This document shows positions 1 through 7,821 of a stretch of 51,711 nucleotides of DNA, piece after piece; position 1 is the first letter of the stretch, and each line of letters begins with the position of its first letter. Source of the stretch: Legionellaceae bacterium. GTDB lineage: Bacteria > Pseudomonadota > Gammaproteobacteria > Legionellales > Legionellaceae. The notes under the pieces are model-generated. The model did no database searches and had not been told where the DNA came from. It saw nothing but the letters and a program-made list of their open reading frames with translations. Position numbers and translations under genes: made by a program. The DNA is taken from the NCBI GenBank assembly GCA_029212465.1, contig JARGNV010000007.1:38700-90410 (forward strand), in the 5' to 3' direction.

Positions 1-7
1 AACTTAA

Positions 8-223
8 TTATTCACCGTGTAATTTTTCTAGGAGTAACAACATTCTTACGCCAAGCGGTGTGCTTAAGTACTGTATCACCTTATATGCAAAATCAATATT
101 CTTATCGACACTTTGCCTGAAAATATCACGTAAAGCGTCAGGAGAATCTTTAAACTGTTCGAGCTTTGACAGCTTACGAATAACATAACCTTCTGGTAGC
201 ATTAAGGTTTTTGATTGGACCAA
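8..223 (-). CDS. Hypothetical protein, 71 aa
   Basis: Small leftward open frame that I do not recognise. The composition is that of a soluble, helical, basic protein without signal peptide or membrane segment. The longest version begins with TTG at 223, preceded by an AGAGGA-like Shine-Dalgarno about eight bases upstream; the first ATG (202) has no such site, so TTG is the better guess. It lies about 100 bp downstream of the ankyrin-like gene on the same strand and could be the last member of that transcription unit or an independent gene. Coding status rests only on the intact frame and the plausible ribosome site. Confidence 0.45.
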   Translation of the reverse strand: MVQSKTLMLPEGYVIRKLSKLEQFKDSPDALRDIFRQSVDKNIDFAYKVIQYLSTPLGVRMLLLLEKLHGE

Positions 224-320
224 ACTAAAAATCCTCTATAAACTAAAATACAATCGTATATTTTTTAGGTCACACTGTCAAACAATGTCTCAAGACGGTA
301 TCAGCAGCATACCTTAACAA

Positions 321-1043
321 TTACGTGGGCGAGATACTTTCAGATGGTCCCTCATCTTCTTCCACATGCACAACAAATCTTTTACGATGACTAGGGCGCT
401 TCAGTGAGGGGGGAGGTACCACAGCCTCTACTGCTACTTCCTCAGGTGGAAAAAAATTATTCTCAAGCAGCTTCTTTTTAGAAAGGTTAGGTGGCGCCCC
501 ACCAGAAGTAGCCCTCGACGTATCAACCGACAGCTTTGAAGCTTGGGGAACTGCCATAAAAGCCCCCTCTTTCGATAAACCAAGCGCTTGCCCGGTTGCA
601 TTAAAGTATGCATGCGCTTTTAAATCACAACGCATTAAGCGCGCAACATCATTCAATGACAAGCCACGTTCATTGCGCGCGCGCAAAAGTTCTGGCCGGC
701 ACTTTGACGACAACTTCTCAAGACAACTTAAAAACGCATTAAAAACACCCGAATGTGCGATATCTTGTCGCGCTAAAAAAGCATTGTCACAAATAACATG
801 GCCTATTGTATTGTCTTGAAAATCACGCAACATCAAAAATGAAAAAATCTGCCCTTCTTCACACTCACTCATGAATGCTAACATCCAATGTATGAATGGC
901 GCACTTGCCTGAGTAAGTGCTAAGTGCGCAAAATAAGTATTCTCACTTGCCTCATTAAAAAACCACTCAAATAACTGTGGCCGAGATATTTTCTGTTGCT
1001 CATACTTTACTTTTTCAAGCTTAAGTAGTAATTCAAAACTCAC
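321..1043 (-). CDS. Degenerate ankyrin-repeat-like protein, 240 aa
   Basis: The start is GTG at 1043, directly abutting the queH stop codon, with AAGGA seven bases upstream, so translation is probably coupled to queH. No signal peptide or membrane segment is visible. Residues about 73-85 (DFQDNTIGHVIC) and about 119-138 (LLRARNERGLSLNDVARLM) have the spacing of weak ankyrin repeats (D/N-x-x-G-x-T/S...H/A), which suggests a small helical-repeat domain. From about residue 170 to the end the chain is Pro-, Ser- and Lys-rich and ends very acidic, so it is probably disordered. Ankyrin proteins are common secreted effectors in Legionellales, but effector status is only inference. A secretion signal cannot be judged from sequence alone, and the housekeeping operon context argues for caution. 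Confidence 0.6.
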   Translation of the reverse strand: MSFELLLKLEKVKYEQQKISRPQLFEWFFNEASENTYFAHLALTQASAPFIHWMLAFMSECEEGQIFSFLMLRDFQDNTIGHVICDNAFLARQDIAHSGVFNAFLSCLEKLSSKCRPELLRARNERGLSLNDVARLMRCDLKAHAYFNATGQALGLSKEGAFMAVPQASKLSVDTSRATSGGAPPNLSKKKLLENNFFPPEEVAVEAVVPPPSLKRPSHRKRFVVHVEEDEGPSESISPT

Positions 1044-1718
1044 TTACACATCCTTCTTTGCAGCACAACTTTCCACACAACCCTCATAATAATTGACGCC
1101 GATTTTAATGCGATCACGATCGTTTTTTCTACGCCATGCATTGGTATCCCGAAGTGAATACACGCACCCACAATATTCTTGCTTATAAAACTCTTCACGC
1201 TTTGCAATCTCATACATACGAGCCGCCCCACCATCTTTGCGCCAATTGTAAGTCCAATAAGTCACATCTTCATAACGACTTGCAGCACGCACCCCTGCTT
1301 CATTAATTTGATTCATATCTTTCCAACGCGAAATGCCAAGCGAACTGCTTATTACCGGAAATCCATTTTCATGTGCATACAGGGCCGTGCGTTCAAAACG
1401 CATATCAAAACAAGCGGTGCAACGCTTACCACGCTCAGGCTCCCATTCAAGCCCTTTCACCCGTTCAAACCAGTTATCTTTATCGTAATCTGCATCAATA
1501 TGTTCTATTCCATGCTTCTCAGAAAATTTAATATTCTCTTCTTTACGAATTTCATATTCTTGAACAGGATGGATATTCGGATTATAAAAAAAGATGGAAA
1601 AATCAATATTAGATGCCAATAAGGCTTCCATTACTTCACCCGAACAGGGCGCACAACATGAATGCAGTAACAATTTTTTAGCGCCATTCGGTAATTCTAA
1701 AACAGGTCTTTCAAGCAT
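1044..1718 (-). CDS. queH: Epoxyqueuosine reductase QueH
   Basis: QueH-family (DUF208) enzyme that reduces epoxyqueuosine in tRNA to queuosine, the last step of Q modification of GUN-anticodon tRNAs; it acts in the cytosol and is unrelated in fold to QueG. The 224-residue length fits the family. The expected cysteine sets for metal and Fe-S binding are present: CCAPC at residues 21-25, RCTAC at 99-103 (Cys100, Cys103), and CGC at 183-185. The conserved FYNPNIHP stretch near residue 45-51 is also there. The start at 1718 has a strong AGGGG-type ribosome site. It lies 12 bp after orn and abuts the ankyrin-like gene, in a leftward cluster with cca and orn, so all are probably one tRNA/RNA-processing operon. 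Confidence 0.93.
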   Translation of the reverse strand: MLERPVLELPNGAKKLLLHSCCAPCSGEVMEALLASNIDFSIFFYNPNIHPVQEYEIRKEENIKFSEKHGIEHIDADYDKDNWFERVKGLEWEPERGKRCTACFDMRFERTALYAHENGFPVISSSLGISRWKDMNQINEAGVRAASRYEDVTYWTYNWRKDGGAARMYEIAKREEFYKQEYCGCVYSLRDTNAWRRKNDRDRIKIGVNYYEGCVESCAAKKDV

Positions 1719-1730
1719 ATTTTACCCCTC

Positions 1731-2279
1731 TTACTCAGGTAAACGAATAAAGTGCTCACGATAATATTTGAGCTCTTCAATTGAATCTTTAATATCTTCT
1801 AATGCCAAGTGTTGAGATTGTTTTTCAAACCCCTTTGGCAATGCAGGCGCCCACCTGCCCGCTAACTCTTTTAGCGTGCTCACATCAATGTGCCGATAAT
1901 GAAAAAAAGCAGCAAGCTCTGGCATATAGTTACATAAGAACCGTCTATCTTGACAAATAGTATTCCCACACATGGGAGACACGCCCTTGTCCAAATATTT
2001 TTTTAAAAAAGCGAGCGTTTTTTCTTCTGCCTCACGTTCTGTTACCTGACTCATACGAACTCTATCAATAAGCCCGGACTGCGCATGTTGTTTTGTATTC
2101 CATTCATCCATTGCATGCAAACGCGCATCGGACTGGTGAATGGCAAAAACAGGCCCTTCTTCCAGAATATTCAAATGCTTGTCTGTTACAATCGTTGCAA
2201 TTTCAATGATTCTGTCAAGCTCTGGTGAGAGCCCTGTCATTTCTAAGTCTATCCAAATTAAATGTTGCCTATCTTTCAT
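1731..2279 (-). CDS. orn: Oligoribonuclease
   Basis: DEDDh 3'-5' exoribonuclease that degrades 2-5 nt RNA fragments (including pGpG from c-di-GMP turnover) to mononucleotides in the cytosol. All catalytic residues are visible: D11 and E13 in IDLEMTGL, D111 in CQDRRFL, H157 and D162 in [10 protein letters not shown]. The 182-residue length is standard. A GAGGT ribosome site precedes the ATG at 2279. Eight bases separate it from cca upstream and 12 from queH downstream, consistent with one mRNA. Nothing is unusual in the protein. Confidence 0.96.
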   Translation of the reverse strand: MKDRQHLIWIDLEMTGLSPELDRIIEIATIVTDKHLNILEEGPVFAIHQSDARLHAMDEWNTKQHAQSGLIDRVRMSQVTEREAEEKTLAFLKKYLDKGVSPMCGNTICQDRRFLCNYMPELAAFFHYRHIDVSTLKELAGRWAPALPKGFEKQSQHLALEDIKDSIEELKYYREHFIRLPE

Positions 2280-2287
2280 GGATTACC

Positions 2288-3376
2288 TCAATTTAAATGT
2301 GCTTGCACAGCTACCACACGACGTGCGTGTAACGCCTTTTTCATAGCAGCACCCTGATGCCCTTCCGCTACAAGTGCACGCATATCAATGCCTTCACACG
2401 CTTTTAATGCTAACTGCCATATATTTTGCTCGATCGTACGCGCTTCGCAAACGCATAACAAGTCTAAAAATCGCTCAGGTTTACGGAAAGCATCTACCTT
2501 TTCAAGCACACAAACCATTGTCTCTGCATCTGGCTTCGCCTTTGAAGAAAGCGTCTCGCAAACAGATGCAGCAAGTACTGCAAGCGCACGATATGCATTC
2601 GGCACCTTCAATGCACGACAAACTGCGTCGATTTGTTCGGCATCTCCCAAAAGATACAAAAACGCAGCAAAGCGCACTAACGGGCTTTCTGAGCGCTGGC
2701 TCACACTTAAAAGTGCGCCTTGCATGCGGGTTAGCGCCTCTTTTTTAAAGCTTGGAAATATCTCACCTAATGCTCCCAAATTGTGCAGCACTTGCATGAA
2801 CACTTCAGGGTTTTGCGTCTCTAAGCTTTTATGCCACTCTTGCCAAACACGCTCAGGCACTAAGTGCTGCAGCTCACCTTGTTCGACCATGCGAGAGACA
2901 AGCACACGCGTTTCATCTGCCACACGAAATCCTAGATGATAAAAACGTGCTGCAAAGCGCGCTAACCGAAGCACTCTCACAGGGTCTTCAACAAAGGCAG
3001 GAGAAACATGTCGTAACACTTTATCCGTGATATCACCTGCACCATTGTAAGGATCAATTAAAAGACCTGCTTCATCCTCAGCCATTGCATTGATGGTTAA
3101 ATCGCGCCGCGCTAAGTCTTCTTTAAGTGTGACGCTTGGACTCGCATCGCACACAAAACCACGATACCCAACCCCTACTTTACGCTCAGTGCGTGCAAGT
3201 GCATATTCTTCTTTGGTTTCGGGGTGTAAAAATACTGGGAAATCTCGCCCTACTTGCTGATAGCCAAGCTCTAATAAAGCCTCTGGCGTACTTCCGACGA
3301 TAACCCAATCGCGTTCATGAACAGGCAGTTTTAATAAGGCGTCACGCACAGCACCTCCCACCAAATAAACCTTCAT
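2288..3376 (-). CDS. cca: CCA tRNA nucleotidyltransferase, HD domain degenerate
   Basis: Class II CCA-adding enzyme that builds or repairs the 3' CCA of tRNAs. The N-terminal nucleotidyltransferase motifs are clear: LVGGAVRD near residue 5, ERDWVIVG near 23, the ARTERK motif, and RRDLTINAMA near 97-106. I start it at the ATG at 3376 (MKVYLVGG) because GAGGGG lies just upstream; a GTG-like upstream extension to 3397 is less likely. The product is about 362 residues, shorter than the roughly 410 of E. coli Cca. In the C-terminal half the segment that in E. coli carries the His-Asp phosphohydrolase motif reads AAFLYLLGDA instead of a CHDLG-type motif, and the neighbouring His-rich stretch is absent. 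The phosphatase/phosphodiesterase activity is therefore probably lost while CCA addition is kept. First gene of the leftward cca-orn-queH unit. Confidence 0.93.
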   Translation of the reverse strand: MKVYLVGGAVRDALLKLPVHERDWVIVGSTPEALLELGYQQVGRDFPVFLHPETKEEYALARTERKVGVGYRGFVCDASPSVTLKEDLARRDLTINAMAEDEAGLLIDPYNGAGDITDKVLRHVSPAFVEDPVRVLRLARFAARFYHLGFRVADETRVLVSRMVEQGELQHLVPERVWQEWHKSLETQNPEVFMQVLHNLGALGEIFPSFKKEALTRMQGALLSVSQRSESPLVRFAAFLYLLGDAEQIDAVCRALKVPNAYRALAVLAASVCETLSSKAKPDAETMVCVLEKVDAFRKPERFLDLLCVCEARTIEQNIWQLALKACEGIDMRALVAEGHQGAAMKKALHARRVVAVQAHLN

Positions 3377-3412
3377 TTCACCCCTCACACGCACCATTGT
3401 AGGTTAGTCCAC

Positions 3413-3440
3413 TTAACAATTTAGCAAAAAAACGTATAAT
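3413..3440 (+). promoter_or_regulatory. Sigma-70-like promoter of the 284-aa gene
   Basis: TTAACA (3413-3418) and TATAAT (3435-3440) are separated by 16 bp, a near-consensus -35/-10 pair. Transcription would begin near 3447, leaving a leader of about 37 bases before the ATG at 3484. It lies in the divergent gap between cca (leftward) and the rightward gene. Confidence 0.65.
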
Positions 3441-3483
3441 TCGAGCCTCTTATCATACAAAAACCCGGATTAGGATACACCTC

Positions 3484-4338
3484 ATGAAACTGCACCTCGC
3501 TACATACGGCACCAGTTACCCAGAAATTTCACAAAGCACAGGCAACATACGACAGTATTACACATATACCTGTGAGGCTGTCGCTGATGACTATACCCCC
3601 CCACAAAGCGATAGCCTCACAAGCCACACCGCATCCATTAAAGATTTTGAGCTTCATAAAGTCTTTATCATAGATATCAACGAGCTCTTGGAAAATGATT
3701 ATATCACCACCTTCCTCAAAGAACTTTCTTTGCGTCATCAATACACCATGCCAGAAGACGACGACCTTGCCCGCATGCATGAAAACATCATGAAAAAAAT
3801 TGCAAGCCCTGAAACAGTGGCAAGCGTACGCCATGATATTTATGAACTTTTTACACAATTCTCGAAGTTACCCCAAGTTTCACTGAGACCTTCTGAGCAA
3901 ATTTCACTGAGACCTTCAGTGAAAACAGCAGAACTCCCTGTGAATGACTTTTTACACAAGCGCATAGGCCAAACATTGCGCCTTTTATTCGACATCGACG
4001 ATATGCAAAATTCAAAAAAAATCAAGCCCTTCTTTCCCTCTCAAGAAACACAGCAAAGAAAAGCAACCATTCAACTGCTACAGGGGTATGGCCGCCTCTT
4101 CTATCAATTAATCAATAGTGAAAGCGTTACTCAAAAGTATGTTGAAACTTGCCAATCAATTATCCAAACCTCACATACGATTTTGCATGCAAGCGTCCCT
4201 AAAAGCCGAGATTTAACGCAGTTTGTAACCACTGCTAAGATGCTCACAGAGCGTTTGTTAGAAGCGGCAGAACGGCAGCTCCACGAAGAGCGTATACAGG
4301 CAAAGCAGGCTGAACATACGCAACCCTCATGCCCGTAA
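3484..4338 (+). CDS. Hypothetical protein, 284 aa
   Basis: I do not recognise this protein. It has no signal peptide or membrane segment, looks mostly helical and soluble, and ends in a basic/glutamine-rich helix. Residues 131-146 are two copies of an eight-residue unit (QVSLRPSE / QISLRPSV) encoded by a 24-bp tandem duplication. The ATG at 3484 follows a near-consensus promoter; the ribosome site is GGATTAGGATAC-like. The 3' end overlaps the end of the convergent mnmC by 12 bp. A single-gene unit with a good promoter and no obvious pathway fits an accessory or effector-type protein, but nothing in the sequence proves that. Confidence 0.7.
   Translation: MKLHLATYGTSYPEISQSTGNIRQYYTYTCEAVADDYTPPQSDSLTSHTASIKDFELHKVFIIDINELLENDYITTFLKELSLRHQYTMPEDDDLARMHENIMKKIASPETVASVRHDIYELFTQFSKLPQVSLRPSEQISLRPSVKTAELPVNDFLHKRIGQTLRLLFDIDDMQNSKKIKPFFPSQETQQRKATIQLLQGYGRLFYQLINSESVTQKYVETCQSIIQTSHTILHASVPKSRDLTQFVTTAKMLTERLLEAAERQLHEERIQAKQAEHTQPSCP
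3874..3921 (+). repeat. 24-bp tandem duplication inside the 284-aa gene
   Basis: Two adjacent 24-bp units (3874-3897 and 3898-3921) share the core TTTCACTGAGACCTTC and differ at a few positions near their ends. They keep the frame and encode an eight-residue repeat. The second unit with its flank also forms an 8-bp inverted repeat (TTCACTGA / TCAGTGAA, about 3903-3923). Confidence 0.8.
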
Positions 4339-6315
4339 CAAGACACCCTGCTTAATTTGCTTCAATAAGAAACGAGCTGGCGCAATACTTTCCACCATGG
4401 ATTGTAAAAGTGGCGCCGGCTCATGACAGATAGTCGCCACTAAGTGAGCCGCTGCAAGTGGCACACTTGTCAGTCCTCTTGACCCAAATCCTGCACACAT
4501 ATATAGATCCGAATAATATGCCCCTGGCTTTTCTATGATTTGCCCGCCATCTTTTGATAACGCTGAAAATTGTGTCTGAAACGCTAAAACATCAGGCACA
4601 GGTCCAACCAATGGCAAATAGTCTGGCGTTTTTGCACGCACCTCAGACCAGCTAGCACACACGGTAGAAGACCAAGTGCCCGGTATTGGAAAGGCTGCTA
4701 GTTTAGCTAGATTTTCTTGATTATCATTGGTACAAACAACTGTGTCTGACGTTTCAGGGTGAAAACTTGCCCCAACCCAATGCATGCCTTTCTCTGCTGG
4801 CAACACATGGCCTGAGCCACATAAAGGAAGTTTCAGCGAGCTCGATGCAGTATTACTTTGAATGGCTGTCATTTGTCCTCGAAATAATTCAAGTGGCAGA
4901 TGGCGGGTTTCGGGAAAGTGAGCTGCATGCGCACCATTGGCAAGCACAACAACAGGTGCATGCAGCTTCGCCAAATGCCACAAGCCGTCTTCATACCGCA
5001 AAGCATCAACCCGCGTATTTGGTCGCCAATCAATCCCTGGTGTATCGATTAAAAACCGACATAAAGCGGGGGTATCAATCCAGCCACCGCTCGGTACAAA
5101 TAATGCTTCTGAGCCAATAGATACGCCAGCCAAACGAGAAGCTGTGTCTGCGTCTACAAAATGCGCCAAGGCTTTATATGCAGTCAGCCACGCATCTAAG
5201 GAAGCGTGCTTTGCATTGAATTGTAAAAGCCCCTTTAATTCCCCTGGAAAACATCCCGTATCAAGCCATTTGGCATAAGTGCGGTGCGCAAACAAAAATG
5301 CGTGCAGCATCCACTCACTTAAAGGTGAGGCATACCCTGAAAGTTGTGGATATAGCACTGCTTTGTGAACCCCTGAAGCACCTTCTGCAACCCTTGGTGC
5401 AGCGTCAAGTACGGTCACTTGAAAACCACGCTTTGCAAGCAAATGCGCTGTAAAGCAGCCGGCAAGCCCCGCCCCCACAACAATCACTTGTTTTTTTTGA
5501 GGTTTTGAATGTGGTGCAATAACCCATGGTGTACGTGATTTTTTGAGTGATGTGGTAACACCTTTAAACATACCCGAAAGACAATGTCGTTTCTGTCTAA
5601 ACCCAACCCTCTTAGATACAACAAAACCTGCAGCTTCTAAATGACGACGCACCTCGCCTGCCACAGAAAACGTCGCAACCGTTGTTGCTTTGTGCGATAA
5701 AAGTCCTAAAACGCGTAACAAATCTTCAGACCAAAGCGCTCTATGCTTAGAAGGCGCAAAACCATCTAAAAACCAGGCATCTACGTGCCAAGCGCGTAAT
5801 GCTTTTTCAGCGATATGCCTGCCGCAAACAAGTAATGAACGAAACATCTCTAATGCATCACCAAGCATTAAATGTAAGGTCACGCGCGAATCCTCAAACA
5901 CTAATGTATGCATACCAGGCGTCAAAGTAGGATAATCTGCAAGCAATAATTGCGCTTCTCTCGATAACGTGGGCCAAAGGCTTAAGCTACGTGATAAGTC
6001 GTCAAAACAAAGTGGGTGCTTTTCAGCAGAGAACAACACAAGCTTTGCACCCTTGGGTGCATGCTGAATGAACAATTGCCACGCAAGCAAGCAATTTAAC
6101 CCTGTTCCAAACCCAAGCTCTCCAATGACAAAGATATCTGTTTTGACCAACGCTTTATAACGCGCAATCAAGTCATTCCCATTGATAAAAACATGCATTG
6201 ACTCTTCAATCCCATGCTCCGCTGAAAAGTAAATATCATCAAATTGTGCGGCATACGGTGTGCCTTTGCGCCACGCGAGTACAGCAGGTACTACCGGTTT
6301 GAATCGTATACTCAT
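4327..6315 (-). CDS. mnmC: Bifunctional tRNA mnm5s2U34 biosynthesis protein MnmC
   Basis: Two-domain enzyme for the last steps of 5-methylaminomethyl-2-thiouridine at tRNA position 34. The N-terminal third is the SAM-dependent methyltransferase (GELGFGTGLNCL SAM loop, DAWFLDGFAPSK motif). The C-terminal part is the FAD-dependent oxidase that removes the carboxymethyl group, beginning at the Rossmann motif VIVVGAGLAGCFTA around residue 280. The 662-residue length is standard for the fused form. I choose the ATG at 6315 (MSIRFKPV) because GAGGG sits just upstream and family proteins begin there; an in-frame extension to 6396 has no such support. The stop overlaps the convergent 284-aa gene by 12 bp. 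Confidence 0.94.
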   Translation of the reverse strand: MSIRFKPVVPAVLAWRKGTPYAAQFDDIYFSAEHGIEESMHVFINGNDLIARYKALVKTDIFVIGELGFGTGLNCLLAWQLFIQHAPKGAKLVLFSAEKHPLCFDDLSRSLSLWPTLSREAQLLLADYPTLTPGMHTLVFEDSRVTLHLMLGDALEMFRSLLVCGRHIAEKALRAWHVDAWFLDGFAPSKHRALWSEDLLRVLGLLSHKATTVATFSVAGEVRRHLEAAGFVVSKRVGFRQKRHCLSGMFKGVTTSLKKSRTPWVIAPHSKPQKKQVIVVGAGLAGCFTAHLLAKRGFQVTVLDAAPRVAEGASGVHKAVLYPQLSGYASPLSEWMLHAFLFAHRTYAKWLDTGCFPGELKGLLQFNAKHASLDAWLTAYKALAHFVDADTASRLAGVSIGSEALFVPSGGWIDTPALCRFLIDTPGIDWRPNTRVDALRYEDGLWHLAKLHAPVVVLANGAHAAHFPETRHLPLELFRGQMTAIQSNTASSSLKLPLCGSGHVLPAEKGMHWVGASFHPETSDTVVCTNDNQENLAKLAAFPIPGTWSSTVCASWSEVRAKTPDYLPLVGPVPDVLAFQTQFSALSKDGGQIIEKPGAYYSDLYMCAGFGSRGLTSVPLAAAHLVATICHEPAPLLQSMVESIAPARFLLKQIKQGVLLRA

Positions 6316-6414
6316 TAAAACCCTCTTTTGACACAACATTAAGCAAAGCACTTTATTTTGTTCTATTATTAGGCATAACGTGCTCAATAAGCTCATAACC
6401 TTAAAGGAGAAAGC

Positions 6415-7653
6415 ATGAAAGTAAAACTCGCCTGCATCCTCACCATTGCTTTAAGTTTTTTTATGGTCGCATGCGAGGGACAGCAACGTATTGAAGAAAA
6501 ACAAGAAAAAAAAGTACTACCGTCCCGCATCGAAAAGTTTTTATCAATTATTAAAGCCCCGCAGTGCGAACGCAAGCCTTATCGCTCATTGCATGCCATC
6601 AAAAAAATGTTAAATCAGCCTGGTGTCGGTATGAGTCCTGTGGTTATCAGCAAAGTCATGACGACCTTAAGGTGCGCTAAAGCAACCCATACACGCCACA
6701 ACCACATTTTAACAGTCATTGACTACTCAAAACCATCCAATGAAAAACGACTCTGGGTTTTTGATTTAAGAGAAAACCGCATGCTTTTTCATACTTATGT
6801 ATCACACGGTATTACATCAGGCACCTTACTCACCAATCAGTTTTCTAACAAATACAATAGCAAAGCCAGTAGCCTTGGTGTATATCGAACCGATCAATCC
6901 TATTATGGTCGACACGGGCTCTCACTCCGCTTAACAGGGCTTGAGCAAGGTTTTAACGATCACGCGTCAGGGCGCGCTGTTGTCATGCATTCAGCCTGGT
7001 ATGTAAATGAAGACTTCATCAATAAATATGGGCGACCTGGGCGCAGTTGGGGTTGCCCTGCCATTTCAAGAGAAATGAAGAAACCACTCATCAATGCCAT
7101 CAAAGACAATGCATTATTAGTGATTTACTATCCAGGAGAGAAATGGGTGCGCCATTCAAGGTATTTGAACTGTCGACATTTCTCAGCCTTGCAACAAGTA
7201 GACTTACAAGAAACAGCCCTTAAAAAACCAACCAAACCACGCACCGACATCTTATTTGTCGAAAAAAACAAAAATAATAAGCGCGAAGAAAATGAACCCA
7301 TTATGGTGATGTCTGCTGATAATTATTCAAAAACGTTTCACGCAAGAGCGCCTTTGTTACGCATGCTAAGATGCCAAATTAACGACTCGGAATATATCGC
7401 CTTAAGCGACTCTGAGTTTGAAGCACTGGCTAACTCAGGAAAAGAGCATGCTTTTAAAGATGTCTTTTTTGTGATTCCTGAAGTAAAAAATATACGGGGT
7501 TACTATAAAACTGAAATGAAGTTTGTGCATCTCGGTCAGATACAAACAGTTAACATACATCCTGACAGTAAAAAATACACCGTCACCTTTGATAAAAGCC
7601 CGCCCGCACAACTAAAAACTACCCATCGCTTTATTCGATGGCTCGGGCTATAA
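6415..7653 (+). CDS. L,D-transpeptidase-type (YkuD_2) lipoprotein
   Basis: Probable murein L,D-transpeptidase catalytic-domain protein. The N-terminus is a lipoprotein signal with lipobox FMVAC (lipid-modified Cys20), so it should be membrane-anchored facing the periplasm. The catalytic core lies around residues 90-245: LGVYRT, then H192 in MHSAW, and SWGCP with nucleophile Cys214, the YkuD_2 signature. Residues about 250-412 form a C-terminal extension unlike the compact family members, with no motif I recognise. A strong AAGGAG site precedes the ATG. The gene is divergent from mnmC; TTGACA at 6328-6333 may be its -35 box. The likely role is peptidoglycan cross-linking or remodelling, with substrate choice unknown. 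Confidence 0.82.
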   Translation: MKVKLACILTIALSFFMVACEGQQRIEEKQEKKVLPSRIEKFLSIIKAPQCERKPYRSLHAIKKMLNQPGVGMSPVVISKVMTTLRCAKATHTRHNHILTVIDYSKPSNEKRLWVFDLRENRMLFHTYVSHGITSGTLLTNQFSNKYNSKASSLGVYRTDQSYYGRHGLSLRLTGLEQGFNDHASGRAVVMHSAWYVNEDFINKYGRPGRSWGCPAISREMKKPLINAIKDNALLVIYYPGEKWVRHSRYLNCRHFSALQQVDLQETALKKPTKPRTDILFVEKNKNNKREENEPIMVMSADNYSKTFHARAPLLRMLRCQINDSEYIALSDSEFEALANSGKEHAFKDVFFVIPEVKNIRGYYKTEMKFVHLGQIQTVNIHPDSKKYTVTFDKSPPAQLKTTHRFIRWLGL

Positions 7654-7725
7654 AAACAAGCACCACTTAGGGCCGCCAAAAGCTTTTAAGTCTAAGTAGA
7701 TGAGAACACCCCGCACGAATTTGGT

Positions 7726-7777
7726 ATCCAGTCAAATTAGTACTTGAAACTACTGGATGGCCCGCATAAAGCGAGCC
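7726..7777. repeat. Palindromic intergenic repeat-like element
   Basis: Two adjacent hairpins: ATCCAGT (7726-7732) pairs with ACTGGAT (7752-7758), immediately followed by GGCCCGC (7759-7765) pairing with GCGAGCC (7771-7777) with one mismatch. The ACTGGAT...CCCGCATAAAGCG arrangement resembles the short palindromic repeats scattered in intergenic DNA of many gammaproteobacteria. It sits between convergent genes. Copy number elsewhere cannot be seen here. Confidence 0.5.
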
Positions 7778-7796
7778 AAGTAGGCAGTAAAACGAA

Positions 7797-7809
7797 AGGC
7801 TAAAAGCCT
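7797..7809 (-). terminator. Weak hairpin after the 472-aa secreted-protein gene
   Basis: On the minus strand AGGCT-TTT-AGCCT forms a 5-bp stem followed by TTCGTTTT, 13 bp after the stop at 7822. It could end the RND operon transcript; the stem is short, so confidence is low. Confidence 0.35.
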
Positions 7810-7821
7810 CTAGTGTCACTA

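Noticed and set aside
1179-1622. 147-codon plus-strand frame opposite queH
   Set aside because: Antisense to a well-conserved enzyme whose Cys motifs are intact; composition is that of a shadow frame.
6316-6396. 27-residue N-terminal extension of MnmC
   Set aside because: GAGGG is placed for the ATG at 6315 and family proteins start there; the extension occupies the divergent promoter region.
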